The position numbers and the translations under genes are program-made. 64,000 nt of DNA from Leucobacter denitrificans. GTDB lineage: Bacteria > Actinomycetota > Actinomycetes > Actinomycetales > Microbacteriaceae. The stretch covers positions 1,178,001-1,242,000 of the forward strand of contig NZ_CP060716.1 of NCBI RefSeq assembly GCF_014396385.1. The letters run 5' to 3'. The notes under the pieces are model-generated. The model was not told the DNA's origin. It ran no database searches and was given only the letters and a program-made list of their open reading frames with translations. Numbering within the stretch: the stretch's first letter is position 1; each line of letters starts with the position of its first letter. Of the stretch, positions 35,827-45,308 are shown piece after piece.

Positions 35827-37235
35827 TGAGCACGATCCACCCCAATACGCGCGAAGCGGCCACCCCAATCTACGACTGGGAGGGCTACGACTTCGACACC
35901 CGCCAGGTGCACGCCGGCGAGTACCCCGACCTCAATAACGGGCTACGAGTGCCGCCAATCGCCCTCTCGGCCGGATACGTGTTCGACGACTTCGACGATC
36001 AGGTCGAGCGGTTCTCCGCGGTTCCGTCGCGCGACGGGGCGTTTCACGGCGACTCCGAAGCGACCCCGGGCCCGATCTACTCGCGCCAGGGCAACCCGAC
36101 GAACTCGGTTGCAGAAGAGCGGCTCGCCTCGCTCGAGGGTGGATCAAACACCGTGCTCGTCTCGAGCGGGCAGGCGGCGATCACCTCGGCGCTCTTGACG
36201 CTCGCGCAGGGCGGCGACCATATCGTCTCGACCGCGTCGATCTACGGCGGTACCCGAATCCTCTTCGGGCGCAGCATCAAGCGATTCGGCATCGACGTCG
36301 ACTATGTGTGGGATTCGGAGGACGACGACGAGTGGGCCCGCGCGATTCGACCGAACACGAAGGCGATATACGCTGAGTCGATCCCGAACCCCCGCAACGA
36401 CATCACCGACCTCCGCCGCATCGCTGAGGTCGCGGCGCGCTACCACCTGCCGCTCGTCGTCGACAACACCGTCGGGTCGCCCGCGCTCATCAGACCCTTC
36501 GAGCACGGCGCCAACATCGTCGTGCACTCGACCACGAAGTTCCTCACCGGACACGGCGCGGTCGTTGGCGGCGCGATCGTCGATGGCGGCAACTTCGACT
36601 GGGAGGCCGCGGTGGCTGCTGGTCGCGCGTACCCGCTGCTCACGTCGAGCCCGCGCCCGGGTGTTGGGTCGATGGTGGATCGCTTCGGCCCCGCCGCCTA
36701 CGCCCGTGCCACCCGGGAGGCTGTCGTCAACGACATCGGCCCCGCGCTATCGCCGTTCAGCGGATTTCTGCTGCACCAGGGCCTCGAAACACTTTCTGTG
36801 CGCATGGAGCGGCACGTGAACTCTTCGCTTGAGATCGCCTCCTGGCTCGAGCAGCAACCCGAGGTCGAGCAGGTCGACTACGCGGGGCTCCCAACCTCTC
36901 CCCTATACGAGCTCGCGGTGCGGGACTACGGGCTCGCCACGAACGGGCTCGGTGCTCGGACGAGCTCTGTGTTCGGGGTGAAGGTTCGCGGCGGCATTGA
37001 CGGTGCTCGTGCATTCGTGAACGGGTTGCGAGTCTTCTCACGCATGACAGGTATTGGCGATACTCGGTCTATGGTGATCCACCCCGGAACGTCGACGCAC
37101 GCAACCTTCGCACCCGAGATCAATGATCGGCTTGGCATCACCCCGGGGCTGCTGCGCCTCTCGGTCGGCCTCGAGTCGCCGCGCGATCTCATTGCGGATC
37201 TGCGCGTCGGCCTCGACCACGTCGCCGTCCTATAG
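35823..37235 (+). CDS. metY: O-acetylhomoserine sulfhydrylase (Cys/Met metabolism PLP enzyme)
   Basis: A 470-residue gamma-family PLP enzyme. The PLP Lys is Lys239 in HSTTKFLTGHG. Motifs include TRQVHAGEYPD, SRQGNPTNSVAEERLASLEGG and SSGQAAITSALL. Such enzymes combine O-acetylhomoserine with sulfide to homocysteine, or act as cystathionine synthases. Translationally coupled to the C-S lyase. An extra N-terminal segment (IYDWEGYDFD) is typical of the long MetY forms. It overlaps the convergent Fic gene by six bases. Confidence 0.87.
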   Translation: MMSTIHPNTREAATPIYDWEGYDFDTRQVHAGEYPDLNNGLRVPPIALSAGYVFDDFDDQVERFSAVPSRDGAFHGDSEATPGPIYSRQGNPTNSVAEERLASLEGGSNTVLVSSGQAAITSALLTLAQGGDHIVSTASIYGGTRILFGRSIKRFGIDVDYVWDSEDDDEWARAIRPNTKAIYAESIPNPRNDITDLRRIAEVAARYHLPLVVDNTVGSPALIRPFEHGANIVVHSTTKFLTGHGAVVGGAIVDGGNFDWEAAVAAGRAYPLLTSSPRPGVGSMVDRFGPAAYARATREAVVNDIGPALSPFSGFLLHQGLETLSVRMERHVNSSLEIASWLEQQPEVEQVDYAGLPTSPLYELAVRDYGLATNGLGARTSSVFGVKVRGGIDGARAFVNGLRVFSRMTGIGDTRSMVIHPGTSTHATFAPEINDRLGITPGLLRLSVGLESPRDLIADLRVGLDHVAVL

Positions 37236-38015
37236 GGTCTCGACGAAGTCCGCAAAGCGGGCGTAATAGTCGTCTTGCAATTGGCGGAACGTGTCGAGCA
37301 GGAATCCGGGCTTCTCCTCGTACTCACGAAGGCCGCGGTAATAGAACGCCTTACGACCATCGAGCACGATGAACGGCATGATGTTGTTCTGCAGACACTG
37401 CTGAAACATAAGCGCCCTGCCAACGCGGCCGTTCCCGTCTTGGAACGGATGAATACTCTCAAAGCGATAGTGGAAGTCTGCGATGTCGGTGAAGGACATG
37501 CGCTGCGGCGTGACATCAAGCATCTCGGCGACTGCAAGTTCGACCTTCTCCGGCGGCACTGTGCGCTGATTCCCAACTACGTTGGCATGGCGCTTCCAGT
37601 CACGGACCGCGAACGACGGCCGGTTGGCGTCTGCAGTTCCGCGCTTAAGCGTTTGATGGTAATTCTTCATCGTCTGCGCAGTGATCGGCTCGTCCAAACC
37701 GTCGAGCACTGCATCGAACAACTCAAAGGAGTTCACCGTCTCCATGACGTCGTCGACTCTTACAGCTGGCGTGTCCTCATCGGTGAAGATCGTTCGCGTC
37801 TCGTAGATATAACGCGTCTGCTCCTCATCGAGCTGACTCCCCTCGATCCGGTTCGTGTTATACGCCATGAGAATCTGGTTCAGGTGGTAGAGACCACCCT
37901 TCTGACGGCTCGCGCGCTGACTCAGCAGCGTCTGCCGAAACAGACTGGCGTCGATGGCGTACTCATCGGGCTGCGAGCCAGTCATGTGCAGCGATCCTTC
38001 CGTGTAATTGGTCAT
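37230..38015 (-). CDS. Fic-domain protein with N-terminal inhibitory motif
   Basis: A 261-residue predicted AMP-transferase or related nucleotidyl transferase acting on a protein. The catalytic Fic motif is HPFQDGNGRVGR, His189. Upstream, TNRIEG fits the (S/T)xxxE(G/N) inhibitory helix, so it is an N-terminally autoinhibited (class II) Fic protein. The flap region is NRPSFAVRDW. No antitoxin partner is adjacent; inhibition is intramolecular. ATG 38015 fits TACGCT seven bases upstream; GTG/ATG starts further up are less likely. Base composition is a little less GC-rich than neighbours, a weak hint of transfer. Confidence 0.87.
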   Translation of the reverse strand: MTNYTEGSLHMTGSQPDEYAIDASLFRQTLLSQRASRQKGGLYHLNQILMAYNTNRIEGSQLDEEQTRYIYETRTIFTDEDTPAVRVDDVMETVNSFELFDAVLDGLDEPITAQTMKNYHQTLKRGTADANRPSFAVRDWKRHANVVGNQRTVPPEKVELAVAEMLDVTPQRMSFTDIADFHYRFESIHPFQDGNGRVGRALMFQQCLQNNIMPFIVLDGRKAFYYRGLREYEEKPGFLLDTFRQLQDDYYARFADFVETL

Positions 38016-38112
38016 TGGCTCTAGCGTACGCACCTAGATCGCCCTAGACACGACGAACACTCGAACAACATTCGAAGACGGCCTTCCAACCATGCTGGGT
38101 TACAGTGCTGTC

Positions 38113-39141
38113 ATGCCCACACTGCGCATTCTGCACCTCAGTGACACCCACCTGTTCGGTGACGATTCGAAGCACTACGACGTCGTTGATACCGAGGAGC
38201 ACCTGCGGCGAGCACTCAAACATATAGCTAAGCAGGAGTTCGATCTGATGGTGTGCTCGGGCGACGTGAGCAACGACGGAACCGAGACGTCGTATCGGAA
38301 GGCGCGAGATGTGATCGGTGTTTGGGCAGCCGAGCGCGGTGCCCGCACGATCTTCGCGATGGGCAATCACGATGAGCGCCAGGGGTTTCGCGCGGTGCTC
38401 GGCAGCGGGCAGCCCGGTGTAGAGGCGAGGTGTCTTGTGGGCGACGCCGATCCACCACACTTCGCCACCCCAACCACCGAACGCGCCACGCTAGCCGCAC
38501 ACAGTGAATCGCTCACCGAGCCACCAATCGCGTCTAGCGCGACCGTCGACGGGTGGCGAACCATCGTGCTCGACACGTCAGTCCCGCGCGCAGGGTATGG
38601 ATCGCTTGAGCCCTCCCAACTCGACTTTCTGCGCGCCGAACTCGCCTCCCCCGCCCCGAACGGCACTCTCATCATCATGCATCACCCGCCCATTGCAGCC
38701 CAGACTGACCTGCTGGAGGCACTCGCGCTCGGCGAGCAAGATGCCGCGGCATTCTGGGAGATCGTGCGCGGTGCCGAGGCCGGTAGTTTATCTGAAGGCA
38801 GTTCTGCGGGCCAGGGCGCTTCCCCAGGCCAGAGCACCGACGTACGGGCGATTCTCTGCGGTCACTACCACCAGCCGATCGTCGAATACGTGCACGGAAT
38901 CCCCGTGATTGTGGCGCCTGGAGTGTCCAATCTCGCCGACGCGTTTGGCCCCCGTGATGAGGAGGCCGCGAGCGATTACTTCGGCGGGGCGACGGTCGAG
39001 ATCACGGGCTCAATCTCAGCCAGCCGGGTACGCGTGCTCCTCTTTACGGTGCCGGTGACGGGCGCTGAGGTGTTCCGCTACCCCAACAACATAGTGGATC
39101 AGATAATAAGGGCCGCCGGTCGCCAAGATCAGGAAAAATAG
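38113..39141 (+). CDS. Calcineurin-like metallophosphoesterase
   Basis: A 342-residue dinuclear metal phosphodiesterase related to cyclic nucleotide phosphodiesterase CpdA. Metal ligands: Asp and His in LHLSDTHL, Asp in VCSGDVSNDG, Asn-His in AMGNHDE, His in IMHHPP, and GHYHQP. A loop of Ser/Gly/Gln (SLSEGSSAGQGASPGQS) is inserted before the last motif. ATG 38113 fits TACAGT (38101-38106) six bases upstream; the longer start at 38092 is rejected. Converges with murB across a structured repeat region. Confidence 0.88.
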   Translation: MPTLRILHLSDTHLFGDDSKHYDVVDTEEHLRRALKHIAKQEFDLMVCSGDVSNDGTETSYRKARDVIGVWAAERGARTIFAMGNHDERQGFRAVLGSGQPGVEARCLVGDADPPHFATPTTERATLAAHSESLTEPPIASSATVDGWRTIVLDTSVPRAGYGSLEPSQLDFLRAELASPAPNGTLIIMHHPPIAAQTDLLEALALGEQDAAAFWEIVRGAEAGSLSEGSSAGQGASPGQSTDVRAILCGHYHQPIVEYVHGIPVIVAPGVSNLADAFGPRDEEAASDYFGGATVEITGSISASRVRVLLFTVPVTGAEVFRYPNNIVDQIIRAAGRQDQEK

Positions 39142-39190
39142 GCGCAAGAGAATCCCTTTCTCAGGCCCCAAATCACTGATTCTCTTGCGC
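39142..39190. terminator. Perfect 12-bp inverted repeat between convergent genes
   Basis: GCGCAAGAGAAT (39142-39153) and ATTCTCTTGCGC (39179-39190) pair perfectly with a 25-nt loop, immediately after the phosphoesterase stop. A likely terminator, possibly bidirectional, lying ten bases before the GA microsatellite. Confidence 0.6.
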
Positions 39191-39196
39191 AGATTC

Positions 39197-39257
<61 letters not shown>

Positions 39258-39262
39258 CGGCC

Positions 39263-40411
39263 CTAGAGCTCTATCCCATAGAGGTTCGGCTCAGGCACGA
39301 GCAGCACCCCGAACTCCTGCTGCACGCGCTGCACGATAAGCCTGGCAAGCTCGCCGATATCCTCCGCGGTGGCGGCCCCACGGTTGGTGATGGCAAGCGT
39401 GTGCTTCGAGGAAATCGCGGCCCCCGAACCCGGCAGGCGGAACCCCTTGGGCACGCCAGATTGCTCAATCAACCACGCCGCCGACAATTTGACCCGCTGA
39501 TCGGGGTTCGCCTCAGGAATCGACACCGGAACACCGGCGTTGAACTCGTCGAGCGACAGCACCGCTGGCTCAACCTCTTGCTCACCCAAAGGAAACGTAG
39601 GCGCTCCAGCAGGCAGCGCACGAGCAAAGTGGGCAGAAACAATCGGGTTCGTGAAGAAGGATCCGGCGCTCCAGCTGTCGTGATCCTCGGCATCCAACAC
39701 CATGCCCTTCGACGCACGCAGCGACAGCACGGCCGATCGCACGACGGCGAGCGGCACCCGAGAACCAAGCTCAACGCCAACGGCAGACGCCAGTTGCGGA
39801 AATCTAATGCGACCCGAAACCGGCACCGGCCCGGAACTCGCCGAGGTAAGCACAGCAGCGTCTGCGAGCACGAGGTCGATCGACAGCACAACACCCTGCA
39901 GCCCCTGCTTTAACACCGAATCGCGGTATCCGAGTCCGAGCTCAGCAGCGAGCATACGCCGAGGCTCATACGTCTCTGCGTCGAGAAACTCGATCGAGTG
40001 CAGCACGTCAGACAGCTCTTGGCCATACGCGCCAATGTTCTGCACGGGCGCGGCACCCGCAAGCCCCGGAATACCCGAGAGCGCCTCGATGCCCGCCCAG
40101 CCGCGCTCGACGCACTCAGCAACGAGCGCATCCCAGTCGTGGCCAGCCTGCACCCGCAGGCGCACGGAGCCGGCACCGAGCTCCGGATCATCAACTATCT
40201 CGAGACCAGACGTGCGCACCAGCAGGACGGGACCCGGATAGCCTTCGTCGGCGACGACCGTGTTCGATCCACCGCCGAGCAGTAACCAGTCTTCGCGCGT
40301 CTCCCAGAGTTCGACGGCTCGGTCGATGAGTTCGTCGCGAGTGCTGGCCGTGATAATACGATCGGCGGGCCCGCCGACGCGCATCGTCGTGAGCTCAGCG
40401 AGGGTAGTCAC
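39263..40411 (-). CDS. murB: UDP-N-acetylenolpyruvoylglucosamine reductase
   Basis: A 382-residue FAD enzyme that makes UDP-N-acetylmuramic acid for peptidoglycan. FAD site LLLGGGSNTVV; GIPGLAGAAPVQNIGAYGQE; the proton-donor Ser in SAGSFFTNPIV; and the C-terminal Glu region. The long form has an additional C-terminal part, KHTLAITNRGAATAEDI. Its GTG overlaps the stop of the dehydratase gene (GTGA), giving a coupled operon. Confidence 0.94.
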   Translation of the reverse strand: MTTLAELTTMRVGGPADRIITASTRDELIDRAVELWETREDWLLLGGGSNTVVADEGYPGPVLLVRTSGLEIVDDPELGAGSVRLRVQAGHDWDALVAECVERGWAGIEALSGIPGLAGAAPVQNIGAYGQELSDVLHSIEFLDAETYEPRRMLAAELGLGYRDSVLKQGLQGVVLSIDLVLADAAVLTSASSGPVPVSGRIRFPQLASAVGVELGSRVPLAVVRSAVLSLRASKGMVLDAEDHDSWSAGSFFTNPIVSAHFARALPAGAPTFPLGEQEVEPAVLSLDEFNAGVPVSIPEANPDQRVKLSAAWLIEQSGVPKGFRLPGSGAAISSKHTLAITNRGAATAEDIGELARLIVQRVQQEFGVLLVPEPNLYGIEL

Positions 40412-40833
40412 GCGAACGCCACCACCAGTTGCGACTTGCCGAGCACCGTCGACCCGTCGAAGACAACCTTGAGGTCGATGCGCGCGGTTCTGGCCTCGGC
40501 GTCGAGTGCGCCGACGGTCGCAGTGACGTTCACGAGCGCTCCAAGCTGCGCATCAACGGGCACGGGCCGCGTGAAGCGCGACTGGTAGTCCTTGACCCAG
40601 CCGGCATCGCTGATCCAGTCGGTCGCCACGGCTCCAGCGACGCCCATCGTGAGCATGCCGTGCGCGAGCACACCGGGCAGACCGACAGACTGCGCGACGT
40701 CGTCGCGATAATGGATCGGGTTGAAGTCACCCGATGCCCCGGCGTACCGCACGAGGTTGTCGCGCGTGAGCGTGATCTCCCGCTCGGCAACGACTGCGCC
40801 AACTTCGAGTTCGTCAAACACAGGTGCGCTCAT
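40408..40833 (-). CDS. MaoC-like hot-dog dehydratase, HadB type
   Basis: A 141-residue hot-dog fold (R)-hydratase/dehydratase. The catalytic hydratase motif GDFNPIHYRDD and the GVLAHGMLTMG helix are present. It probably pairs with the adjacent HadA-like subunit to dehydrate 3-hydroxyacyl thioesters in fatty-acid synthesis. Start and stop overlap both neighbours (ATGA, GTGA). Confidence 0.87.
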   Translation of the reverse strand: MSAPVFDELEVGAVVAEREITLTRDNLVRYAGASGDFNPIHYRDDVAQSVGLPGVLAHGMLTMGVAGAVATDWISDAGWVKDYQSRFTRPVPVDAQLGALVNVTATVGALDAEARTARIDLKVVFDGSTVLGKSQLVVAFA

Positions 40834-41273
40834 TCTTCGCCCCTCACTACCAGTGTCGAAATTGCTGTCACGACGTGTGCACCCTCGGCGTCGACGATCT
40901 CGCTCGAGGCTGTTACCATCGAGTGCCCGCCGAGTTGCTTCACCGCCGCGATTGTCAGTGTCGCGGTCAGTTCGTCGCCAGCGACAATTGGCCGGGTGTA
41001 GGTGAAGCGCTGGTCGCCGTGCACGACGCGCGAGAAGTCGACGCCCGCCTCGTCGTCTGCGAGCAGTTGCGCGAGCGTCGCCTCTTGAATCGTCACCGCG
41101 AAGGTCGGCGGGGCGACCACATCTGAGAACCCCGCGGCACGGGCCGCTTCGGGGTCGTGGTGGATCGGCGACTCGCTAAGCACAGCCCGAGCGAACTCGC
41201 GCACTTTCTCGCGACCGACGAGGTATGGCACTGTCGACGGGTAGACCCGCCCCTGAACGTCTGGATTAACCAC
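40830..41273 (-). CDS. FAS1-like/HadA-type hot-dog dehydratase subunit
   Basis: A 147-residue hot-dog domain protein of the MaoC N-terminal/HadA type: YLVGREKVREFARAV, SPIHHDPEAARAAGFSDVVAPPTFAV. It lacks the full catalytic motif of its partner and likely supplies the acyl-binding surface. GTG 41273 has TAGACT (complement of 41280-41285) six bases upstream and no Shine-Dalgarno sequence, so it heads a leaderless three-gene operon with murB. Confidence 0.85.
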   Translation of the reverse strand: MVNPDVQGRVYPSTVPYLVGREKVREFARAVLSESPIHHDPEAARAAGFSDVVAPPTFAVTIQEATLAQLLADDEAGVDFSRVVHGDQRFTYTRPIVAGDELTATLTIAAVKQLGGHSMVTASSEIVDAEGAHVVTAISTLVVRGEE

Positions 41274-41302
41274 GCACCCAGTCTATGCGAGGTCGCAAAT
41301 GC

Positions 41303-41932
41303 CTATCGGCCGAGCAAGCCACCAAGTAACCCGCCGAGGCCACCGCCATTGCTGCCGCTCGACGCTCCGCCCGATCCACCGCCAAGGAGACCACCGAGGA
41401 TATCGCCGAGGCCGCCAGACGATGCTGCGGTTGAAGAGCCCGATCCACCACCGAGCAGGCCGCCCAGCAGGTCGCCGAGGCCACCCGCGATGCCGCCCTC
41501 GGACTGCTGCTGAGTCTTCTCAGCGCCGCCGCCGAACTTGCCCGCAAGAAATTGCATGACGATCGGCGCGAGAATTGGCAGGAGCATCGGAATGAGCTTC
41601 GCGATGCCCGAACTCTGCGCGTTCGTGCTCAACGCATTCGTGACAGCCTCTTCTTTGTCGCCAAGCACGTGCTTCACGATCTTCTTGCCGTCTTCGGTGT
41701 CGACCGCGTCGAGCGAGATCTTGCCGTCTTTGGGGGTGTGCTTGTCGAGCGCACCAACCAGCTTCTGCTCACCCTCAGCGTCGCTCGCATTGACGGCCAT
41801 TCCGCCGAGGAGCCCCGGTAGCGTCTGCTTCACCGCTCCAAGAGCCGTGTCTTCATCGACACCAAGCTGCTTCGCAATGTCGTCAACAGGAATCTGCGCA
41901 AGCAGAGCATCGAGGTCAACGTTATTCGCCAT
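41303..41932 (-). CDS. DUF937 domain protein with Gly-Leu repeats
   Basis: A 209-residue protein. The DUF937 part (about 1-125) has IAKQLGVDEDTALGAVKQTLPGLLGGM and LIPMLLPILAPIVMQFL. The C-terminal 80 residues are three GGLGDLLGGLLGGG-type repeats joined by Ser-rich linkers. Its role is unknown; related proteins are described as YidB-like. ATG has AAGGAGAT upstream. Confidence 0.8.
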   Translation of the reverse strand: MANNVDLDALLAQIPVDDIAKQLGVDEDTALGAVKQTLPGLLGGMAVNASDAEGEQKLVGALDKHTPKDGKISLDAVDTEDGKKIVKHVLGDKEEAVTNALSTNAQSSGIAKLIPMLLPILAPIVMQFLAGKFGGGAEKTQQQSEGGIAGGLGDLLGGLLGGGSGSSTAASSGGLGDILGGLLGGGSGGASSGSNGGGLGGLLGGLLGR

Positions 41933-42013
41933 GAGATCTCCTTCATTGGAACATGCCGCGAGTGGCGGTGCTCAAATCCTACTGTGCTACGCGAACGCTG
42001 TGCCCGTAACTTA

Positions 42014-42035
42014 TGCACAACTGTTGAACTGTGCA
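42014..42035. promoter_or_regulatory. Inverted repeat TGCACA-N10-TGTGCA upstream of the carboxylase alpha gene
   Basis: A perfect 6+6 dyad about 75 bp upstream of ATG 42112 and about 80 bp upstream of the divergent DUF937 start. A candidate operator for either gene. Confidence 0.35.
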
Positions 42036-42098
42036 CTCCGGCAACGTTTTCGTGAAAGTTTTGTACTGAATATCCAAGGGTTGCGTGCGTTCCTCCAA

Positions 42099-42111
42099 TA
42101 GGCTGGAACGC
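42099..42111 (+). promoter_or_regulatory. Leaderless-type promoter of the carboxylase alpha gene
   Basis: TAGGCT (42099-42104) followed by seven bases and ATG 42112. Identical to the -10 of the carboxylase beta gene at 24257. Confidence 0.6.
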
Positions 42112-43878
42112 ATGTCGCGCATTCGTAAAGTGCTTATCGCCAACCGTGGTGAGATCGCCGTTCGCATTATCCGTGCCGCAGCAGACAGTGGCATCGCCTC
42201 AGTCGCTGTTTACGCAGACCAAGATCGCGATGCGTTGCATGCGCAGCTTGCTGACGAGGCCTACGCACTCGGTGGATCGACGAGCGCAGAGACGTACCTC
42301 GTCATCGACAAGATTCTCGGGGTCGCACGCCGCTCTGGCGCCGATGCGGTGCACCCGGGCTATGGGTTCCTCGCGGAGAACGCAGAGTTCGCGAAGGCCG
42401 TGATTGACCAGGGACTTACCTGGATCGGGCCAAGCCCCGAGGCCATCGAGCGCCTCGGCGACAAGGTGTCCGCACGCCACGTCGCCGAAAAGGTGAACGC
42501 GCCACTCGCCCCTGGCACAAGCGATCCCGTCGCGGGTGCCGAAGAGGTGCTCGCGTTTGCGGATCAGGTCGGGCTTCCCGTCGCCATCAAGGCGGCATTC
42601 GGTGGTGGTGGTCGCGGCCTCAAGGTTGCGTACGAGCGCGACGAGGTCGCAGACCTCTTTGAATCGGCAACCCGCGAGGCCGTCGCCGCATTCGGTCGAG
42701 GCGAGTGCTTTGTCGAGAAGTTCCTTGAGAAGCCCCGCCACGTTGAGACGCAGTGCCTCGCCGACAGCCACGGAAACGTCGTAGTCGTGTCGACCCGCGA
42801 CTGCTCGCTTCAGCGACGCCACCAGAAGCTTGTCGAAGAAGCGCCTGCACCGTTCCTCAGCGATGAGCAGAACGAAAAGTTGTACGCCGCGTCGAAGGCG
42901 ATCCTCAAAGAGGTTGGTTATGTGGGTGCCGGCACCTGCGAGTTCCTCGTCGCAATCGACGGCACGATCTCGTTCCTCGAGGTCAACACCCGCCTACAGG
43001 TCGAGCACCCGGTCTCTGAAGAGATCACGGGTATTGACCTCGTGCGCGAGCAGTTCCGCATCGCCGAGGGCGGGGTGCTCGACTACGACGACCCCGTGAC
43101 GCACGGTCACTCCATCGAGTTCCGTCTCAACGGCGAAGACGCAGGCAACGGGTTCCTCCCGGCTCCTGGCCCGGTCGCGCTCTTCAAGCCTGCGTCGGGC
43201 CCTGGTGTTCGCATCGATACCGGCGTCGAGACCGGTGACGTAGTTTCGGGCGCCTTCGATTCCATGCTCGGCAAGCTCATCGTTACAGGATCAACACGTG
43301 AGGAGGCGCTGCAGCGCGCCCGCCGTGCCCTCGACGAGTTCGAGATTCAGGGTCTGCCAACCGTGCTGCCGTTCCACCGCAAGATCGTGCGCGACCCCGC
43401 ATTCACCGCGCCAGACGGCGACTTCAAGGTCTACACCACCTGGATCGAGAACGAGTTCGAAAACGACATCGCTCCGTGGGAGGGCGAGACGCCGCCACTC
43501 GCGAACGACCCACGCCGCCAGGAGGTCGTTGTCGAGGTCGCTGGCCGCCGCATTGAAGTATCGATGCCAACCACACTGCTGCCGCTCGCCGATCAAGACG
43601 TGACTCGTGGCCCAGCGCCGAAGCGCGCGAAGGGCCTAGGTGTCGCTGCGACGACCGGCGACGCCGTGCTCGCGCCGATGCAGGCGACCGTCGTGAAGGT
43701 GCTCGCTGAAGCTGGTCAAGAGGTGCAAGAGGGCGATCTGCTGCTCGTGCTCGAGGCGATGAAGATGGAGCAGTCCGTCTACGCACACCGCGCGGGCACC
43801 GTTTCGACCATCGATGCACCCGTGGGGCAGACGGTTCCGAGCGGGCACCTGCTGCTCGCGATCACCGACGCGGTGTAA
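42112..43878 (+). CDS. accA: Acyl-CoA carboxylase alpha chain (biotin carboxylase + BCCP)
   Basis: A 588-residue bifunctional subunit. The biotin carboxylase domain (1-450) shows [15 protein letters not shown], the ATP-grasp Gly-rich loop [33 protein letters not shown] and the ATP/bicarbonate residues. The C-terminal biotin carrier domain (about 515-588) has EAMKMEQ, with Lys551 the biotin site. It carboxylates biotin, then passes CO2 to beta subunits such as that at 24269. The start is corrected to 42112 from the leaderless promoter. Confidence 0.94.
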   Translation: MSRIRKVLIANRGEIAVRIIRAAADSGIASVAVYADQDRDALHAQLADEAYALGGSTSAETYLVIDKILGVARRSGADAVHPGYGFLAENAEFAKAVIDQGLTWIGPSPEAIERLGDKVSARHVAEKVNAPLAPGTSDPVAGAEEVLAFADQVGLPVAIKAAFGGGGRGLKVAYERDEVADLFESATREAVAAFGRGECFVEKFLEKPRHVETQCLADSHGNVVVVSTRDCSLQRRHQKLVEEAPAPFLSDEQNEKLYAASKAILKEVGYVGAGTCEFLVAIDGTISFLEVNTRLQVEHPVSEEITGIDLVREQFRIAEGGVLDYDDPVTHGHSIEFRLNGEDAGNGFLPAPGPVALFKPASGPGVRIDTGVETGDVVSGAFDSMLGKLIVTGSTREEALQRARRALDEFEIQGLPTVLPFHRKIVRDPAFTAPDGDFKVYTTWIENEFENDIAPWEGETPPLANDPRRQEVVVEVAGRRIEVSMPTTLLPLADQDVTRGPAPKRAKGLGVAATTGDAVLAPMQATVVKVLAEAGQEVQEGDLLLVLEAMKMEQSVYAHRAGTVSTIDAPVGQTVPSGHLLLAITDAV

Positions 43879-43942
43879 CCGACGCGAAGTAATTGCGGGT
43901 CGGTCGCGGAATAGTCGCGGCCCAGACCCGGTTGCATCCAGC

Positions 43943-44941
43943 ATGGCCGACTTGAAGCTCTCGTTCCTTGACCTCGCAACTGTCGAACGCGACGGTGACA
44001 TCGCCGCTGCCCTCGCGCACTCAGTAGAACTCGCGAGGGCCGCCGAGGCGGGCGGGTACGAACGAATCTGGTACGCAGAGCACCACAACATGCCGACCAT
44101 CGCGTCGAGCGCGCCCGCGGTGCTCATCGCGCACATCGCGGCGCACACCGAGCGAATCGGGTTAGGTTCGGGCGGCGTTATGCTCCCGAATCACTCGCCG
44201 CTTGTGGTCGCCGAGCAGTTTGGCACGCTCGCCGAGTTGCACCCAGGGCGGATCCACATTGGCCTCGGCCGAGCCCCCGGCACCGATGGTGCGACCTTCC
44301 GCGCACTGCGTCGTACGGTTCAGGCCGCTGACTCGTTCCCGCAAGACGTACTCGAACTGCAGGCGCTCCTCGGCGACGAGCTGCCCCGTTCAGGAGTGAA
44401 CGCGTATCCCGGTCGCGGTACCAAGATCCCGCTGACGATTCTCGGTTCGAGCCTCTTCGGTGCGAACCTTGCAGCACAGCTTGGCCTCCCCTACTCCTTC
44501 GCCTCGCACTTCGCACCTCAGGCGCTCACGCAAGCCGTGCAGCACTATCGCGACAACTACCAGCCGAGCGAGGCTCACCCCGAACCCTACGTCAGCGCCG
44601 GAGTGAACGTGGTCGCTGCCGAGTCAGACCAGGCCGCCGCCGAGCTCTTCGGCCGGGCAGAAGTCGAGCGGATCCGCAGTTTTCTCTCGCGCGGTCGCGA
44701 AACGCCGATCACTACCGAGCAGGCCGAGCAACTCATCGACTCACCCGCGGCGTACGAAATTCGCCAGATGCTGCACTACTCAGCGGTTGGCGGGCCCGAG
44801 CGGGTGCGCGAGCAACTCGCTGAGTTCGCGAAGCTCGCGAACGCCGATGAACTCGTCACGGTGCACCCGCTGCCCACTCGCGAAGAGCAACTCGCGTCGC
44901 TCCGCATCGCTGCACCGGCTGCTGCTGCTGCCACGGTTTAG
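43943..44941 (+). CDS. Luciferase-like (LLM) flavin-dependent monooxygenase
   Basis: A 332-residue TIM-barrel flavin enzyme of the LLM class, MsnO8 subgroup: [64 protein letters not shown]. The family oxidises varied substrates using reduced FMN or F420; the specificity cannot be predicted. ATG 43943 matches the usual family start; a long upstream extension overlaps the carboxylase gene and is rejected. Confidence 0.87.
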   Translation: MADLKLSFLDLATVERDGDIAAALAHSVELARAAEAGGYERIWYAEHHNMPTIASSAPAVLIAHIAAHTERIGLGSGGVMLPNHSPLVVAEQFGTLAELHPGRIHIGLGRAPGTDGATFRALRRTVQAADSFPQDVLELQALLGDELPRSGVNAYPGRGTKIPLTILGSSLFGANLAAQLGLPYSFASHFAPQALTQAVQHYRDNYQPSEAHPEPYVSAGVNVVAAESDQAAAELFGRAEVERIRSFLSRGRETPITTEQAEQLIDSPAAYEIRQMLHYSAVGGPERVREQLAEFAKLANADELVTVHPLPTREEQLASLRIAAPAAAAATV

Positions 44942-44945
44942 CCCG

Positions 44946-45308
44946 TCAGTTAACATGAACGACCCCGGTCATTTCGGGGTGGATCGAGCAGACATACGGG
45001 AACTCGCCTGACTCATCGAACACGTGAGTGTAAGTACCCTCGTACATGAGCTCGCTCACAAAGCTGCCGTCATCGGCCACTACATCGTGCTTTGCTGAGC
45101 CCTGGAACACCCATTGCACTGCTTCGCCAGCTTCGATCTCGACCTCGCTCGGCTCGTACCTGTTATCGATCACCGTCACGACGACCGCGGGCTCGACACC
45201 GTCATCCGAGGGCACCACTTCGGGCGGCGAGGCACACGCTGCGAGCGTGAGAGCGAGGGTCAAGGCGCCGAGTGTTGCGGCGGCGCGAGCCGCGATCCGC
45301 CTGCTCAT
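44946..45308 (-). CDS. Plastocyanin-like copper lipoprotein
   Basis: A 120-residue small cupredoxin. A signal peptide with lipobox LAACAS anchors it outside the membrane. Type-1 copper ligands are visible: His in SAKHDVV, then Cys, His and Met in YVCSIHPEM. It likely shuttles electrons, perhaps to or from membrane oxidases or the copper nitrite reductase (inference). ATG overlaps the stop of the flavoprotein gene (ATGA), so the two are co-translated. Confidence 0.88.
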   Translation of the reverse strand: MSRRIAARAAATLGALTLALTLAACASPPEVVPSDDGVEPAVVVTVIDNRYEPSEVEIEAGEAVQWVFQGSAKHDVVADDGSFVSELMYEGTYTHVFDESGEFPYVCSIHPEMTGVVHVN

